The notes under the pieces: generated by a model
What the model saw: the letters and a program-made list of their open reading frames with translations, nothing else
Database searches by the model: none
Told to the model about the DNA's origin: nothing
Made by a program: the position numbers and the translations under genes
Part shown: one piece after another, positions 18,172 to 28,484 of the stretch
Layout: each line of letters opens with the position of its first letter
Numbering within the stretch: position 1 is the stretch's first letter
Source of the DNA: Marinilongibacter aquaticus
Lineage (GTDB): Bacteria > Bacteroidota > Bacteroidia > Cytophagales > Spirosomataceae
Assembly (NCBI RefSeq): GCF_020149935.1
Contig: NZ_CP083757.1
Span: forward strand, 2,009,501-2,073,500
Direction: 5' to 3'
DNA: 64,000 nucleotides

Positions 18172-18842
18172 GGCGACCAGCGATAACCCATTCCGTAAAC
18201 TGTTTTCACATAATCGGGGCATCCGGCGTCGGCCAGCTTCCTTTTGAGGTTTTTCATGTGTGCATACACAAAACCATGATTGTCTAGCATATCGGCCATA
18301 TCGCCCGAAAGATGTTCGGCCAAAGCAGCCTTTGAAATAACCCGTCCTTTATTGCTTACCAAAAACAACAGCAGGTCGAACTCCATTTTGGTCAGTATCA
18401 AAACCTCTCCATTTACCGCCACCGTTTTTGCCCACAAGTCAATCTCCAAAGCCCCAGACTGCACTTTATTGGCCTGATTGAAACGCTTGCGACGCAATAC
18501 AGAAAACAGGCGTGCCCCCAATTCGGAAAGGTGAAAAGGTTTCGGCAAATAATCGTCGGCTCCCAAGTTTAAGCCCTTTATTTTATCGTCGAGAGCCCCT
18601 TTGGCAGAAATAATGATCACGCCATCGTTTTTCCCCATCTCGCGAAGTGCCTCGAGTACTTCCAGCCCATTCCCTCCAGGAATCATCAAATCGAGCAAAA
18701 TACAGTCGTATTCATACACCGCCACCTTGTCCATCGCCTCGGCATAAGTCGCAGCCCACTCACAGAGGTAGCTTTCGCCTGTCAGGTAATCTACTATACT
18801 TTTTGCCAATTGCACTTCGTCTTCTACGAGCAGAATTTTCAA
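18168..18842 (-). CDS. OmpR-family response regulator
   Basis: The 224-residue protein has a receiver domain (1-115) with the acidic cluster VEDE, the phospho-acceptor Asp51 in LLDLMIPGG, and KPF (about 100-102). A winged-helix DNA-binding domain (about 125-224) ends in KTVYGMGYRW, the typical wing. It overlaps the kinase gene by 4 bp. A 22-bp repeat with 11-bp half-site spacing lies 33-54 bp upstream of its start, which fits autoregulation. Targets beyond its own operon are not visible except for the neighbouring remnant. Confidence 0.93.
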   Translation of the reverse strand: MKILLVEDEVQLAKSIVDYLTGESYLCEWAATYAEAMDKVAVYEYDCILLDLMIPGGNGLEVLEALREMGKNDGVIIISAKGALDDKIKGLNLGADDYLPKPFHLSELGARLFSVLRRKRFNQANKVQSGALEIDLWAKTVAVNGEVLILTKMEFDLLLFLVSNKGRVISKAALAEHLSGDMADMLDNHGFVYAHMKNLKRKLADAGCPDYVKTVYGMGYRWSP

Positions 18843-18874
18843 TTTGAATTCTTTTATTCGCTAAGGTACGCATA

Positions 18875-18896
18875 CAATTTTGAAGAGAATTAGAAG
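18875..18896 (-). promoter_or_regulatory. Putative OmpR-type operator, copy 1 (autoregulation)
   Basis: The minus strand reads TTCTAATTCTC then TTCAAAATTG, half-sites 11 bp apart, 33-54 bp before the response regulator ATG. The near-identical second copy at 16888-16909 supports a functional element rather than chance. Confidence 0.5.
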
Positions 18897-18900
18897 CCGC

Positions 18901-20553
18901 TTAATGCGGGCCAGAACCGGGCCTAGGATGAATGTAAGGTTTCATTTCGGCAAACCAATTGTTCCATTCCCGAATCATTTCATTCAGTTTTTCGGTTTGC
19001 TTGTTGGCCAAATTGTGTACCTCGTTTTTGTCGGTCGCCAAGTCGTACATCTCCCATTCCTCTTTGAAGGTGGGTTGTACAATTTTCATGTTTTCTTTTA
19101 TCAAAGCTTTGCCGTGGGCGTGTTCCAAAAATATCGTTTTTCTACCCTCGGCTTGCACATCTTTAAAAATGGGCAAAAGGCTTTGTCCATCAAGAGCCGT
19201 GAGTTCATGCCCATTGTAGGTTTCGGGGTAAGTCATGTGCGTAATGTCTAAAATTGTAGGCAAAATATCCGTCACATGCCCCAAAGCAGAAGAAAAGCTA
19301 CCCTTTTCCACAGCCAAACCCTCTGGCCAATGCACAATCATCGGGGTGTGAATTCCCCCTTCAAACGATTCCATTTTCCAATAACGGTATGGTGTATTGA
19401 CCGCATTTGCCCAATGCGAACCAATGCCAGTATACGACATTCGCGTGCCAGTCAATGCAGGGCTCAAGTCTTTTTGATAAACCAAGTCTTCTCCATTCCT
19501 CGTTTGCGAACTGCGGTCGTATCCAGGCCTCGTTGGAATTTCGGGAGAAGCTCCATTGTCGGCCAAAAAGATGATTAAAGTATTCTCAAGATCGCCCTGA
19601 GCTTCCAAAGTCGAGAGCAAAAGGCCAAGGCCCTTATCCACCGATTCGACCATCGCGGCGTGCGTCTGCATTTTCCTTATTTCCACTTGCTTCTCCATTT
19701 CAGAGAGGCTTTCCCAAGTGCGGTCGTCTTGCCCCATCACAGGCACAAGTGGCGTATTCTTGGGATCGATCAAGCCCAAATCCAGCATGCGTTGATAGCG
19801 TTTTTCCCGTAAAACATCCCAGCCTTCATCGTATACTCCATCGTATTTGGCAATATCTTCATCACGGGCCATGATGGGCCAATGCGGAGCCGTATAGGCC
19901 AAATACATAAAAAAAGGCTCGGGGTTTTGCTGCATCTCCTGTAAATATTCCTGCATCTTGCCGTGCAGGGCATCCGTGATATAATAATCTTCTGGCAGTT
20001 CCTTTATCGTCTTTTCGCCTTCAACCAAAGAGAAAGGATCAAAATAATCGACCACACCCCAAATGATGCCATAGTGTTTTTGAAAGCCCCGGTGCACCGG
20101 ATAGCTCTCCAGAGAAGCAAAAGGTTCATCCAAAAAAGCCTGGTGATCCAACCACTTTTGCTGATCCTCGGCTTTGGCTTTTTGGATATCGTCGCTCAAA
20201 TGCCATTTTCCCACCATTGCCGTTTGGTAACCTTGCGTTCGAAGCAATTCGGCAATTGTGGCTCCATTCCGTGTCAGTGCATTTCCATTGATGGACAAGC
20301 CCACTTTTTGCGGATATTGCCCTGTAAGCAAACTGGCACGGGTTGGGCAACAGCGGGCGTTGTTGTAAAAATTATTCATCCGTAATCCATTTGCGGCCAA
20401 GCGGTCCAAATTGGGTGTTGAAATCTCACCCCCGTAACAAGTCAAATCGGAATAACCCAAATCGTCGGCCATAACCAGCACAATGTTGGGTCTTTTTTGA
20501 GCAAATGACAACTGAGCCAGAACAAGGAAAAAGAGTATCGCAATTTTTTTCAT
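18901..20553 (-). CDS. Secreted sulfatase (type I, formylglycine-dependent)
   Basis: The ATG at 20553 gives 550 residues with a signal peptide (MKKIAILFFLVLAQLSFAQ). The sulfatase fold starts at RPNIVLVMADDLGYSD with the calcium-binding Asp pair (30-31). The active-site signature is CCPTRASLLTG, so Cys68 of C-x-P-x-R would be converted to formylglycine. YLAYTAPHWP and ADNGASPE are further family motifs. It should remove sulfate from a polysaccharide in the periplasm or outside the cell. A maturation enzyme is not encoded in the window. It lies between the two-component genes and a divergent TonB receptor gene and fits the glycan-degradation theme of the next 25 kb. Confidence 0.93.
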   Translation of the reverse strand: MKKIAILFFLVLAQLSFAQKRPNIVLVMADDLGYSDLTCYGGEISTPNLDRLAANGLRMNNFYNNARCCPTRASLLTGQYPQKVGLSINGNALTRNGATIAELLRTQGYQTAMVGKWHLSDDIQKAKAEDQQKWLDHQAFLDEPFASLESYPVHRGFQKHYGIIWGVVDYFDPFSLVEGEKTIKELPEDYYITDALHGKMQEYLQEMQQNPEPFFMYLAYTAPHWPIMARDEDIAKYDGVYDEGWDVLREKRYQRMLDLGLIDPKNTPLVPVMGQDDRTWESLSEMEKQVEIRKMQTHAAMVESVDKGLGLLLSTLEAQGDLENTLIIFLADNGASPEIPTRPGYDRSSQTRNGEDLVYQKDLSPALTGTRMSYTGIGSHWANAVNTPYRYWKMESFEGGIHTPMIVHWPEGLAVEKGSFSSALGHVTDILPTILDITHMTYPETYNGHELTALDGQSLLPIFKDVQAEGRKTIFLEHAHGKALIKENMKIVQPTFKEEWEMYDLATDKNEVHNLANKQTEKLNEMIREWNNWFAEMKPYIHPRPGSGPH

Positions 20554-20753
20554 AGTAGGGTGCCAATGTGTAGCGACAAAATTTGTCAGAATAGATTTTA
20601 CATTCCGCATCAAAATGTTCCACAATTTCGACAAAAGGGTTTATTCTAAAGTATACGACACTGTTTTCTTCACAAGCCAAAGCTTTCATTTTCAAAAGAA
20701 TAGACATTTTTTAATATCTTTGGTATACTGCGACCCTTGCCTATTGAAAAAGA

Positions 20754-23123
20754 ATGAAAGTCCGTTTATTTTATATTCTTCTGCTCCTTTTGCCTGGACC
20801 TCTACTTTTTGGTCAATTGGCGAAAGTTGAACTCCGGATCACAAATCCCGCAGAAGAGGTAGACCCAAAACTAATCAGTGTGCGGGTCAACAAGCTTTCG
20901 GTGCCCAATCGTTTCGAAAACAGCAGCCTTTTACTTCGCTTACCGAAAGGCGAAAATATTGTCCATTTAAGTTATACAGGATTCAAAAGGCAAGACTTCA
21001 TCTTGCAAATAAAGGGCGATACGCTTATTTATTTCAAATTTGAACAAGAAGCCACCACCTTGGAAGAGGTGAAAATACAAGGCCAGGGCATCGATTTGGA
21101 TGCTCCGCAAATGAGCGTGGAAAGGGTTTCGACAAAGGAGTTATTGAAGCTGCCCATTTTGATGGGCGAGCTCGATATACAACGAGGATTGCAAACGTTA
21201 TCGGGGGTTTCGTCTGTGGGCGAAGGGGCAAATGGCCTCAATATCCGAGGAGGCAGCACCGACCAAAATTTGCTGCTGATCGACAATACACCGATTTACA
21301 ATCCCACACATTTGTTCGGGCTCTTGTCTGTGGTGCCTTCCGAGGCTATCAGCCGAATTGATCTGTACAAAGGGGCCATTCCTGTAAACTACGGCGGCCG
21401 TATCGCTTCGGTAATCGATTTGAAAACCGCCGACCCAAGCCTAGAAAAACTTAAAGTAAAAGGTGGTGCCGGATTAATTGCTTCGAAACTGAGCATCGAG
21501 GCCCCTATAATTAAACAAAAACTCAGTTTTCAGCTTGTGGGCCGAGCTTCCTTCACCAGTTTCCTGCTGCACAATTTCAAGAATTTACGCCCATTCAATG
21601 GGCATTTCAATGAACTTTACGGGCAATTGCTCTTTCGGCCTTCCGACAAAGACAAATTGAGTTTGATGCATTTCAACACTTACGATTTCACCTCCATTGA
21701 AGGCGTTTCTATCGATCCGGAAATCAACAATTCAAATGTTTCTGAAATCGCCTACCGTATTGAAAACAGTGCGTTAAAATGGACACACGCCTTCGGAAAC
21801 AAAAAACTATTCAGCAATCTCATTCTTTCTCAATCGCGGTATCGTCCATCGCTCAACAGCCCCGATTCACTGCTTTCTGTACGGGTGGACAACAGCATTC
21901 TCAACCAAAAAGCAAGTTTCAATCTTTTGCACAACAAGGCCGAAAGGCAAATTGAAGGCGGAGCAGAAGTGCAATTGAACAAAATTGAAGCAGGAAATTA
22001 TTTCGAAAACCATGTAAACACCTTTAGCTTACCGCTCGAAAAATCGCTCGAATCGGCGGCTTATCTGAATTACCAAAGCCCTATTTTGGGGGACAAAATG
22101 AAAGCCAACTTAGGCTTGAGGTACTCTTGGTTTCTGAACCTCGGCCCTGCAGTGTATCGCGAATATTCCCTTTCAGGAAATGAAATCACCGAAGAATCGG
22201 CAAAGGAAACCGTAGAAATCTCAAGTCACAAGGCCTACCATACTTACGGCGGCTTCGAGCCTCGTATTTCTTTGGCCTACAGCCTTTCTGAAGAAAGCTC
22301 GCTCAAAGCCAATTTAACCGTATCTCGACAGTACATTCAGATTGTGGCCAACAACACTACGCCTTTGCCCGTTTCTCGTTGGAAAACATCAGACCAATAT
22401 TTGAAACCCCAAGTGGGCAAATTATACACGTTTGGGTATTACCGTTCATCTCCATCGCAAAAGTTTTCATTTTCAGGAGAAGTGTATTTCCGGCAAACCG
22501 CCAATTATACCGATGTGAAGATGGGCAGCAATTTCCTTTTAAAACCTTTTGTAGAAACCGAATTGCTTCAAGGAAAAAACAAAGCATACGGTTTCGAAAC
22601 TTCTTTGAATCGTGTATTCGGCCAAACCACCCTGAACCTGAATTATACTTTCAGCCGCTCTTTCAATAAAATCGTGGGGCAATCGCCCTATAGCGAAATC
22701 AACAGCGGAAATTGGTACCGTTCCAATTTCGACCGCCCGCATGCCTTCAATGTAAGTCTGAAAATCCAGCAATCGCCCATTCATCATTTTGCCTTCTATT
22801 TCACTTTTGCTTCGGGCCGACCGTACACCGCTCCTGAGGGAATCGTGAGGCTGGAAGGGAAAAACTATCCCATTTACATCGACCGAAACAATGCCCGCAT
22901 TCCGGCTTATCATCGTTTGGATTTCTCTTGGTTGATCGAAAACCCCAGACAGGGCAATCGCCGTTTAAAGGGGAATTGGGCTTTCAATGTGTACAATCTT
23001 TATGCCCACAAAAACATCTATTCCATCTTTTTCAACAATACCATTGGGGCATTAAACGCCTACAAACTTTCCGTTTTCGCCTCGGCCATTCCCTCATTAA
23101 GTTACAATTTCACATTCGAATGA
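20754..23123 (+). CDS. TonB-dependent receptor with plug domain (FecA/CirA-like)
   Basis: The 789-residue protein has a signal peptide (about 1-20), an N-terminal carboxypeptidase-regulatory-like domain (about 25-105), a plug domain with LNIRGGSTDQNLLLIDN and NYGGRIASVIDL, and a beta-barrel ending ...SLSYNFTFE. This subclass is usually followed by a DUF4249 lipoprotein, as here: the stop and the next ATG overlap as ATGA. The pair should import an unknown substrate through the outer membrane with energy from TonB. Unlike the SusC at 30855 it lacks a SusD partner. Confidence 0.93.
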   Translation: MKVRLFYILLLLLPGPLLFGQLAKVELRITNPAEEVDPKLISVRVNKLSVPNRFENSSLLLRLPKGENIVHLSYTGFKRQDFILQIKGDTLIYFKFEQEATTLEEVKIQGQGIDLDAPQMSVERVSTKELLKLPILMGELDIQRGLQTLSGVSSVGEGANGLNIRGGSTDQNLLLIDNTPIYNPTHLFGLLSVVPSEAISRIDLYKGAIPVNYGGRIASVIDLKTADPSLEKLKVKGGAGLIASKLSIEAPIIKQKLSFQLVGRASFTSFLLHNFKNLRPFNGHFNELYGQLLFRPSDKDKLSLMHFNTYDFTSIEGVSIDPEINNSNVSEIAYRIENSALKWTHAFGNKKLFSNLILSQSRYRPSLNSPDSLLSVRVDNSILNQKASFNLLHNKAERQIEGGAEVQLNKIEAGNYFENHVNTFSLPLEKSLESAAYLNYQSPILGDKMKANLGLRYSWFLNLGPAVYREYSLSGNEITEESAKETVEISSHKAYHTYGGFEPRISLAYSLSEESSLKANLTVSRQYIQIVANNTTPLPVSRWKTSDQYLKPQVGKLYTFGYYRSSPSQKFSFSGEVYFRQTANYTDVKMGSNFLLKPFVETELLQGKNKAYGFETSLNRVFGQTTLNLNYTFSRSFNKIVGQSPYSEINSGNWYRSNFDRPHAFNVSLKIQQSPIHHFAFYFTFASGRPYTAPEGIVRLEGKNYPIYIDRNNARIPAYHRLDFSWLIENPRQGNRRLKGNWAFNVYNLYAHKNIYSIFFNNTIGALNAYKLSVFASAIPSLSYNFTFE

Positions 23124-24268
23124 AGCTTCTACTTGCCATATTGCTGGGTCTCGGCCTTTTGGCCTCTTGCATTTCACCTTTCGATTTCGATGCCGGAAAT
23201 GAGAAATTCCTCGTAATCGATGGGCACCTTTACGATATCGACAGTTCCTATATCTCGCTCAGGTACACCGCACAGAGCCACAATTCGGCAATAAGTCAAT
23301 CGATTGTAGACGCGAATGTGAGTATAATTGAAAATGCGACCCAAGAATACCGGTACACTTTCAACGAAGCAGCCAATGTATATGTACCACAAGAAAAAGG
23401 TTTTCGCTCGAAAATTGGGAGCATATACACACTGAAAATCGAATTGAGCAATGGCGAGATTTACCGCACCAAACCCGATACCGTACGCTCTTTTCCTGAA
23501 GTGGAAGGTTTTTTCAGCAACAACGACAAAGACCCGACCATTTTTGAGCTTTCGGTTCGGCACACGGCCAGAACCGCTCAAAGCCATTATTATTTGTACA
23601 AACTGATCAATTACACACGGGCCCGTTTCTGTGCAGAATGCCTGAACACGCAATGGTACGACACCAACGACAGTCTGGACTGCAACAGCCCTTTTCAGAA
23701 TTGTAATTCCATTCCCCGAATCACCACTTTGGGTGGATATTACGGATTTCTTTGCGATCAAAGATCGATTGCTTGGAATTACAAAATCATCCGCGATTTC
23801 ACCGCCTATTCTGACGAGATACTGTCTTTGGGCGAAAAACAGACCATCAAAATTTTGGATGTGCCTGTTTCCACCACAGCCCGCTTTTTTGCCGAAATCC
23901 ATCAAGCCAATATCAGCAAAGAAGCCTACGAATATTTTCTGATCTTGAAGCAAGCGGGCGACAGAAGCGGCACACTTTTCGATCCCACTCCGCCATTGAT
24001 TACAGGAAACGTGTACAATGAAAAAAATCCACAGAAACGGGCATTGGGTTATTTTTTAGTGGGAAGCCAACACATTTATGGCCATTACGTAGACCGCACA
24101 GGCGGAAAAATTGTACCCATCGATCCCAATATCGAATTCGATGAAAATATAAGATTCGGTGCTCCGGCCTATCCCAATTGCGATTTCCCCCCTTTATCCG
24201 AAAAAATTGCCATTACCAATTACCGCACAGACATTGAACCTGTGGGCTGGAACCCGAATTTTCAATAA
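23120..24268 (+). CDS. DUF4249-family lipoprotein
   Basis: The ATG at 23120 overlaps the receptor stop and gives 382 residues with a lipoprotein signal (MKLLLAILLGLGLLASC). An open frame further upstream is only read-through of the receptor gene in another frame. The mature part begins ISPFDFDAGNEKFLVIDG, typical of the DUF4249 family, and later has a cysteine-containing stretch (CAECLN, CNSPFQNCNS) common in the family. Members accompany TonB receptors in Bacteroidota and are thought to act at the outer-membrane surface. The biochemical role is not known. Confidence 0.9.
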   Translation: MKLLLAILLGLGLLASCISPFDFDAGNEKFLVIDGHLYDIDSSYISLRYTAQSHNSAISQSIVDANVSIIENATQEYRYTFNEAANVYVPQEKGFRSKIGSIYTLKIELSNGEIYRTKPDTVRSFPEVEGFFSNNDKDPTIFELSVRHTARTAQSHYYLYKLINYTRARFCAECLNTQWYDTNDSLDCNSPFQNCNSIPRITTLGGYYGFLCDQRSIAWNYKIIRDFTAYSDEILSLGEKQTIKILDVPVSTTARFFAEIHQANISKEAYEYFLILKQAGDRSGTLFDPTPPLITGNVYNEKNPQKRALGYFLVGSQHIYGHYVDRTGGKIVPIDPNIEFDENIRFGAPAYPNCDFPPLSEKIAITNYRTDIEPVGWNPNFQ

Positions 24269-24352
24269 TGAACCGACAATACAGGATGCAAAAGCCAAAA
24301 GAAGCCCTTATTTTCAGGCTCCATTTAAAACCTATTCGCCCATAGACACGCT

Positions 24353-27184
24353 ATGAAACGTAGAAATTTTGTAAAAACCAGCCTTCTCGGCACTTCTGGA
24401 ATCTTCTTTATCGACTCGATTTTGGGCTGCACCAATCCCATTTTAGAAGAAAAAAGCAAAGAAAGCTTAGAAGAAATTTATGCTGGATTTCAGAATCCAC
24501 CCGCACAGTCTCGCCTTTTCGTCCGCTGGTGGTGGAACGGAAACCGACTGTCGGAAAAGGAAATTCTACGTGAATTGGACGTGATGAAAGCCGCCGGAAT
24601 CGGCGGGGTGGAGATCAACCCGATTGCCTTTGCCGGAGATACCGACCCTGTGGGCTATGAAGCCCTGACCATTTTTACAGATGAATGGTTGGCTATGCTC
24701 GAAGTCGCCTTGAAAGGAGCCAAAGCACGCGGCATAATTTGCGATATGATCGTGGGCTCGGGCTGGCCATTCGGTGGCGAATTCCTGAAGAAAGACGAAC
24801 AAACCCAGATGGTCACCATTGGTACGGTCGACCTCGATGGAGGAAAGAATTACACCCTAAATATTGAGGAATTGCTGGATGAGGTCAACCCGCCCATACA
24901 CTCCAAAAACAAAGTCGTGTACAAAGACATCGTCATGGCCCGACTGCTCCCAAAAGAGGCCAACACGTTTATGGAAGGCACAGACCTGATGAATCGTATT
25001 GAAGGCAATAGCTTGTCTATTGAGGTACCCTCTGGCAGTTATGTACTGTATTATGTGGTCAAACTCACTGGCTTTATGGCTGTAATCAACGGAGCTCCGG
25101 GTGCGGCTGGCCCTGTGCTGAACCATTACAGCAAACCCGCCACAGAAGCCTACCTGAACCGTGTTTCCGGTTTTATCAATGGTAAAATGGGACACATGGG
25201 CGACTACATTCGGGCCATGTTCTGCGACAGCATGGAGCTCGAAGGGGCCAATTGGGTCGACGACCTCCCCGACGAGTTCGAAAAAAGAAGAGGGTATGCC
25301 CTTTGGCCCTACCTTCCTTTTGTGCTCAAGAAAGTGGGCCATATGGGTAATCCGCTCGATGAAGCCTACGGCACGACATTCCCACAAACTGTAGTAGACA
25401 AAATAAAACGGGTAGACCTCGATTATTACCAAACACGAATCGAGCTTTTCAAAGAACGCTTTATCGATACTTTCAACGACTGGTGCCATACCCAAGGTGT
25501 ACAGTCGAGAATGCAAGCCTATGGGCGAGGAATGCATCCGCTCGAAGCCAGTATGTCGATCGATATTCCAGAATGCGAAACATGGTTATCGAAAGATGTC
25601 GGACGCGAATTTCCCAATATTGGGTCGACGGGGAGAGCTCCCCGGATGTGCAACAAATACGTAGCCTCTGGAGCAAACCTAGCCGGAAAGCAAATCATAA
25701 GCTGCGAAGAAGTAACCAATACTTCCATGGTGTTTATGGCCACTTTGGAAAACATCAAAATTGTGGGCGACCAGAGCAACATTTCAGGGGTAAACCATTC
25801 GATTTTACACGGTTTCAACTATTCCCCACCCGAAGCCATTTTTCCGGGCTGGGTACGATACGGCACCTATTTCAATGAGCAAAACACGTGGTGGCCTTAT
25901 TTTAAGAATTGGGCCGATTACAAAGCACGCCTGTCTTTTCTTTTGCAAAAGGCCGTTCCACAAGCCAATGTGGGCATTTTGCAACCTTTAACCGACCTTT
26001 GGCTCAAATACGGCCCGCAACGCGACCCTTTCCCGCAGCATGTTTATCCCGACTATCAAGACAATTTATGGGAAGCCGTGCACCAAAATGGCGGAGCTTG
26101 CGATTATGTCAGTGAAAACATCATCAAAAATGCCACTTTCAAAAAGGGAGAAATGCGGTACAACAACCGCAGCTACGATACCCTTTTGCTCCCGGGAATT
26201 GAAACGCTAGATATAGAAACCACCGAAGCTTTGAAAAAATTTGCTGAAAGCGGAGGAAAGGTTGTGTGTATTGGCAAACGGCCAGTACAATCGCCTGCTT
26301 ATGCCGAAAGGCAAGCCAGCGACGAAGCCGTAAAAAAACTTACCGACGAATTGCTGGAAAGTGAAAACGCCTTTCTTTACCCCGCTCCCACAGACGACAT
26401 TATCGCATGGTATGGCGAAATGCAAGAGGATTTGGAATTGAAGCCTTTCGTTAAATTCGAACAAACCCATAAATACCTGAACCAAGCGAGCTACAGGATA
26501 GGCGAACACGAGGTCTTTTTTATTGCCAACACCAGCCTTTCAGAACATATTTCGGTCAAAGCCGAATTTCAAGTCAACGAAAACCACCACCCTTGGATCT
26601 GGAACCTCGAAACAGGCGAGAAACAAGTCTATTCCTCTTTGGGCAAGACGCAAAGCTTACAATTGGAATTGCCCAAAGCCACTTCTGTGCTCATCGTTTT
26701 CGAGCCCACGGCCGAAGGAAGCGAGTTCGAGCCGATTGCCCAATCTCAAACAGGCCAAAACCTGAATGGTCCTTGGCATTTGACTTGCAAGCACATCGAC
26801 GGCCATGCATTTGAACTCGAATTGCCGGCACTCTCCAATTTGGGTGAACACAAACAAATGGAAAACTTTGCCGGAGAAGTGTTGTATACGCTACATTTTG
26901 ATCAAAACGAATCAGCCCAATTCTCTTGCATTGATCTGGGCGACGTGCAAGGCATTAGCGAACTGAGCTTGAACGGCAAGCATTTGGGCACGAAATGGTA
27001 CGGAGCTCAGCTCTTTGACATTGGCGAGGCCATTCAGGCGGGTGAAAACAAATTGGAAATCAAATTGACCACCATTATCGGCAATTATGTGAAGAGTTTG
27101 AAAGACAACCGTGTGGCTCAAAACTGGACACATTACCAAGAAAATTACCCCATGGGCATTCTCGGACCTGTACGATTGGTGTAA
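24353..27184 (+). CDS. GH106-like alpha-L-rhamnosidase (Tat/lipoprotein signal)
   Basis: The 943-residue protein starts MKRRNFVKTSLLGTSG with a twin-arginine-like motif and a possible lipobox (ILGC at about 25). The catalytic part has FVRWWWNGNRLSEKEI and GIGGVEINP, then GWPFGGEFL, which is characteristic of the glycoside hydrolase 106 group. The C-terminal 150 residues look like a beta-sandwich (GDVQGISELSLNGKHLG). GH106 enzymes release alpha-L-rhamnose from plant or algal glycans. It follows the receptor and DUF4249 genes by 84 bp on the same strand. The family call is fairly sure; the substrate is inferred. Confidence 0.82.
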   Translation: MKRRNFVKTSLLGTSGIFFIDSILGCTNPILEEKSKESLEEIYAGFQNPPAQSRLFVRWWWNGNRLSEKEILRELDVMKAAGIGGVEINPIAFAGDTDPVGYEALTIFTDEWLAMLEVALKGAKARGIICDMIVGSGWPFGGEFLKKDEQTQMVTIGTVDLDGGKNYTLNIEELLDEVNPPIHSKNKVVYKDIVMARLLPKEANTFMEGTDLMNRIEGNSLSIEVPSGSYVLYYVVKLTGFMAVINGAPGAAGPVLNHYSKPATEAYLNRVSGFINGKMGHMGDYIRAMFCDSMELEGANWVDDLPDEFEKRRGYALWPYLPFVLKKVGHMGNPLDEAYGTTFPQTVVDKIKRVDLDYYQTRIELFKERFIDTFNDWCHTQGVQSRMQAYGRGMHPLEASMSIDIPECETWLSKDVGREFPNIGSTGRAPRMCNKYVASGANLAGKQIISCEEVTNTSMVFMATLENIKIVGDQSNISGVNHSILHGFNYSPPEAIFPGWVRYGTYFNEQNTWWPYFKNWADYKARLSFLLQKAVPQANVGILQPLTDLWLKYGPQRDPFPQHVYPDYQDNLWEAVHQNGGACDYVSENIIKNATFKKGEMRYNNRSYDTLLLPGIETLDIETTEALKKFAESGGKVVCIGKRPVQSPAYAERQASDEAVKKLTDELLESENAFLYPAPTDDIIAWYGEMQEDLELKPFVKFEQTHKYLNQASYRIGEHEVFFIANTSLSEHISVKAEFQVNENHHPWIWNLETGEKQVYSSLGKTQSLQLELPKATSVLIVFEPTAEGSEFEPIAQSQTGQNLNGPWHLTCKHIDGHAFELELPALSNLGEHKQMENFAGEVLYTLHFDQNESAQFSCIDLGDVQGISELSLNGKHLGTKWYGAQLFDIGEAIQAGENKLEIKLTTIIGNYVKSLKDNRVAQNWTHYQENYPMGILGPVRLV

Positions 27185-27193
27185 AAATCGCGA

Positions 27194-28270
27194 TCAATAA
27201 TCTTTCCGGTTGTCGCTTTCTTCCTCTTTTCCCTCTTGGATTAAAACTTCGATCTCTTGTTTTTCTTCCGGTTCGAGCTGATCGATCCGTGCTTTCTGTT
27301 CTTCCGATTGTGTATCGATATGGAAAATGCAGGCCACGGGCAGGTGATCAGAACCTACCGGAGAGCACACGGACAAATCGTCGATGTAGATTTCAGGACT
27401 GTGAAACAGCAAGTCGAGAGGTATTCTGAAAAACCAATATTTGGCATGAAAGGTGGCCAAAATGCCCCGCCCTATTCGGGCATCAATAAGTTCGCTTGTT
27501 TTCTTGAATAATATAGAGGCACGTGCCCAAGCCACATTGTTGAAATCTCCCGCGACCAAAACCGGAAGCGTGTGCTCCTTTGCCTTTTTGGCAATGCTCA
27601 GCAAATCGCCGTCGCGTTCTTTGGAATTCTCCTCTTCCGTCGGGCTTGGCGGAGGAGGGTGCACACCAAAGAAAATAAAACGGTAGCCATCCTGAGTTTC
27701 CAGCTCGGCCTCAATACTCGGCAGATCATCGGCCACAAAATAATGTGTGCGTATGCTGTTTACCTTCAAATGCGTATAAAAGTGCATGCCATAAGTGTTT
27801 TCCAAGCTTACTTTTTCGCAATTCGGATAATCGCTTTCCAAAACCCGCATCGCCTTTTCCCATTCGCCGTGGCTCTCCATTGTCAAGAAAATATCGGGTT
27901 TTTCCTGTTTTATCAAATTGATGAACCGTCCGTATTCCGAATTGAATTGATACACATTGCAGGAAATCAGCTTAATTTTTCCCGAACCGCTACCGGATAT
28001 CGCCAAGGGCTTAACTTTCCAAAATGGCGTGAATTTGATCAAGACAAACACATGATAAACAATACACAGAAACTGCACAGCCTGAAAATACCACAAAAAA
28101 CCGTTGCCTTCGGTATAAAAAAAGACGAGCACAAAAGTGATTAATTGAAGAACCAGAAGCTGGAACTTGATAAATTCCGCCGCCCGAAAAACCCAATGTT
28201 GATTTCGCGAAAAGGGCATCAGGCTAAGGAGAATAAAGAAAGCAGACAGAAAAGTCAGGGTCGATACCAT
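27194..28270 (-). CDS. Membrane-anchored endonuclease/exonuclease/phosphatase-family protein
   Basis: The 358-residue protein has three N-terminal membrane segments (about 1-85), then an EEP domain with the expected residues: ISCNVYQFN (Asn), LTMESHGEW (metal Glu), GVHPPP, VAGDFNNV and VGSDHLPV (catalytic Asp-His). EEP domains hydrolyse phosphodiester bonds in nucleic acids, lipids or inositol phosphates. The membrane anchor suggests the domain faces the periplasm. The C-terminus is a Glu/Lys-rich tail. It converges with the rhamnosidase gene with a 9-bp gap. Confidence 0.9.
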   Translation of the reverse strand: MVSTLTFLSAFFILLSLMPFSRNQHWVFRAAEFIKFQLLVLQLITFVLVFFYTEGNGFLWYFQAVQFLCIVYHVFVLIKFTPFWKVKPLAISGSGSGKIKLISCNVYQFNSEYGRFINLIKQEKPDIFLTMESHGEWEKAMRVLESDYPNCEKVSLENTYGMHFYTHLKVNSIRTHYFVADDLPSIEAELETQDGYRFIFFGVHPPPPSPTEEENSKERDGDLLSIAKKAKEHTLPVLVAGDFNNVAWARASILFKKTSELIDARIGRGILATFHAKYWFFRIPLDLLFHSPEIYIDDLSVCSPVGSDHLPVACIFHIDTQSEEQKARIDQLEPEEKQEIEVLIQEGKEEESDNRKDY

Positions 28271-28484
28271 GCCGACAGTTTTTGGTCAGAATAAATATAA
28301 ATCATTTTTTCTGCCCTTTGCCCTATTTCGTATAGTCTATTCGGTATTATTTCCAAAAGCTCCCATGCTAAGAAGGAAGGGTGAAGTTAAGTTATCCAAA
28401 GTTTACAAAATCACAATCAAATGTTAGCCAATTGGAAACAAGTGAATATCGTATATTGAAGCCCAATAGCCATTTTGAAAAAAT

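Noticed and set aside
23174-23953. 259-codon open frame on the minus strand
   Set aside because: It is antisense to the DUF4249 lipoprotein gene, which has a proper lipoprotein signal and coupling to the receptor gene.
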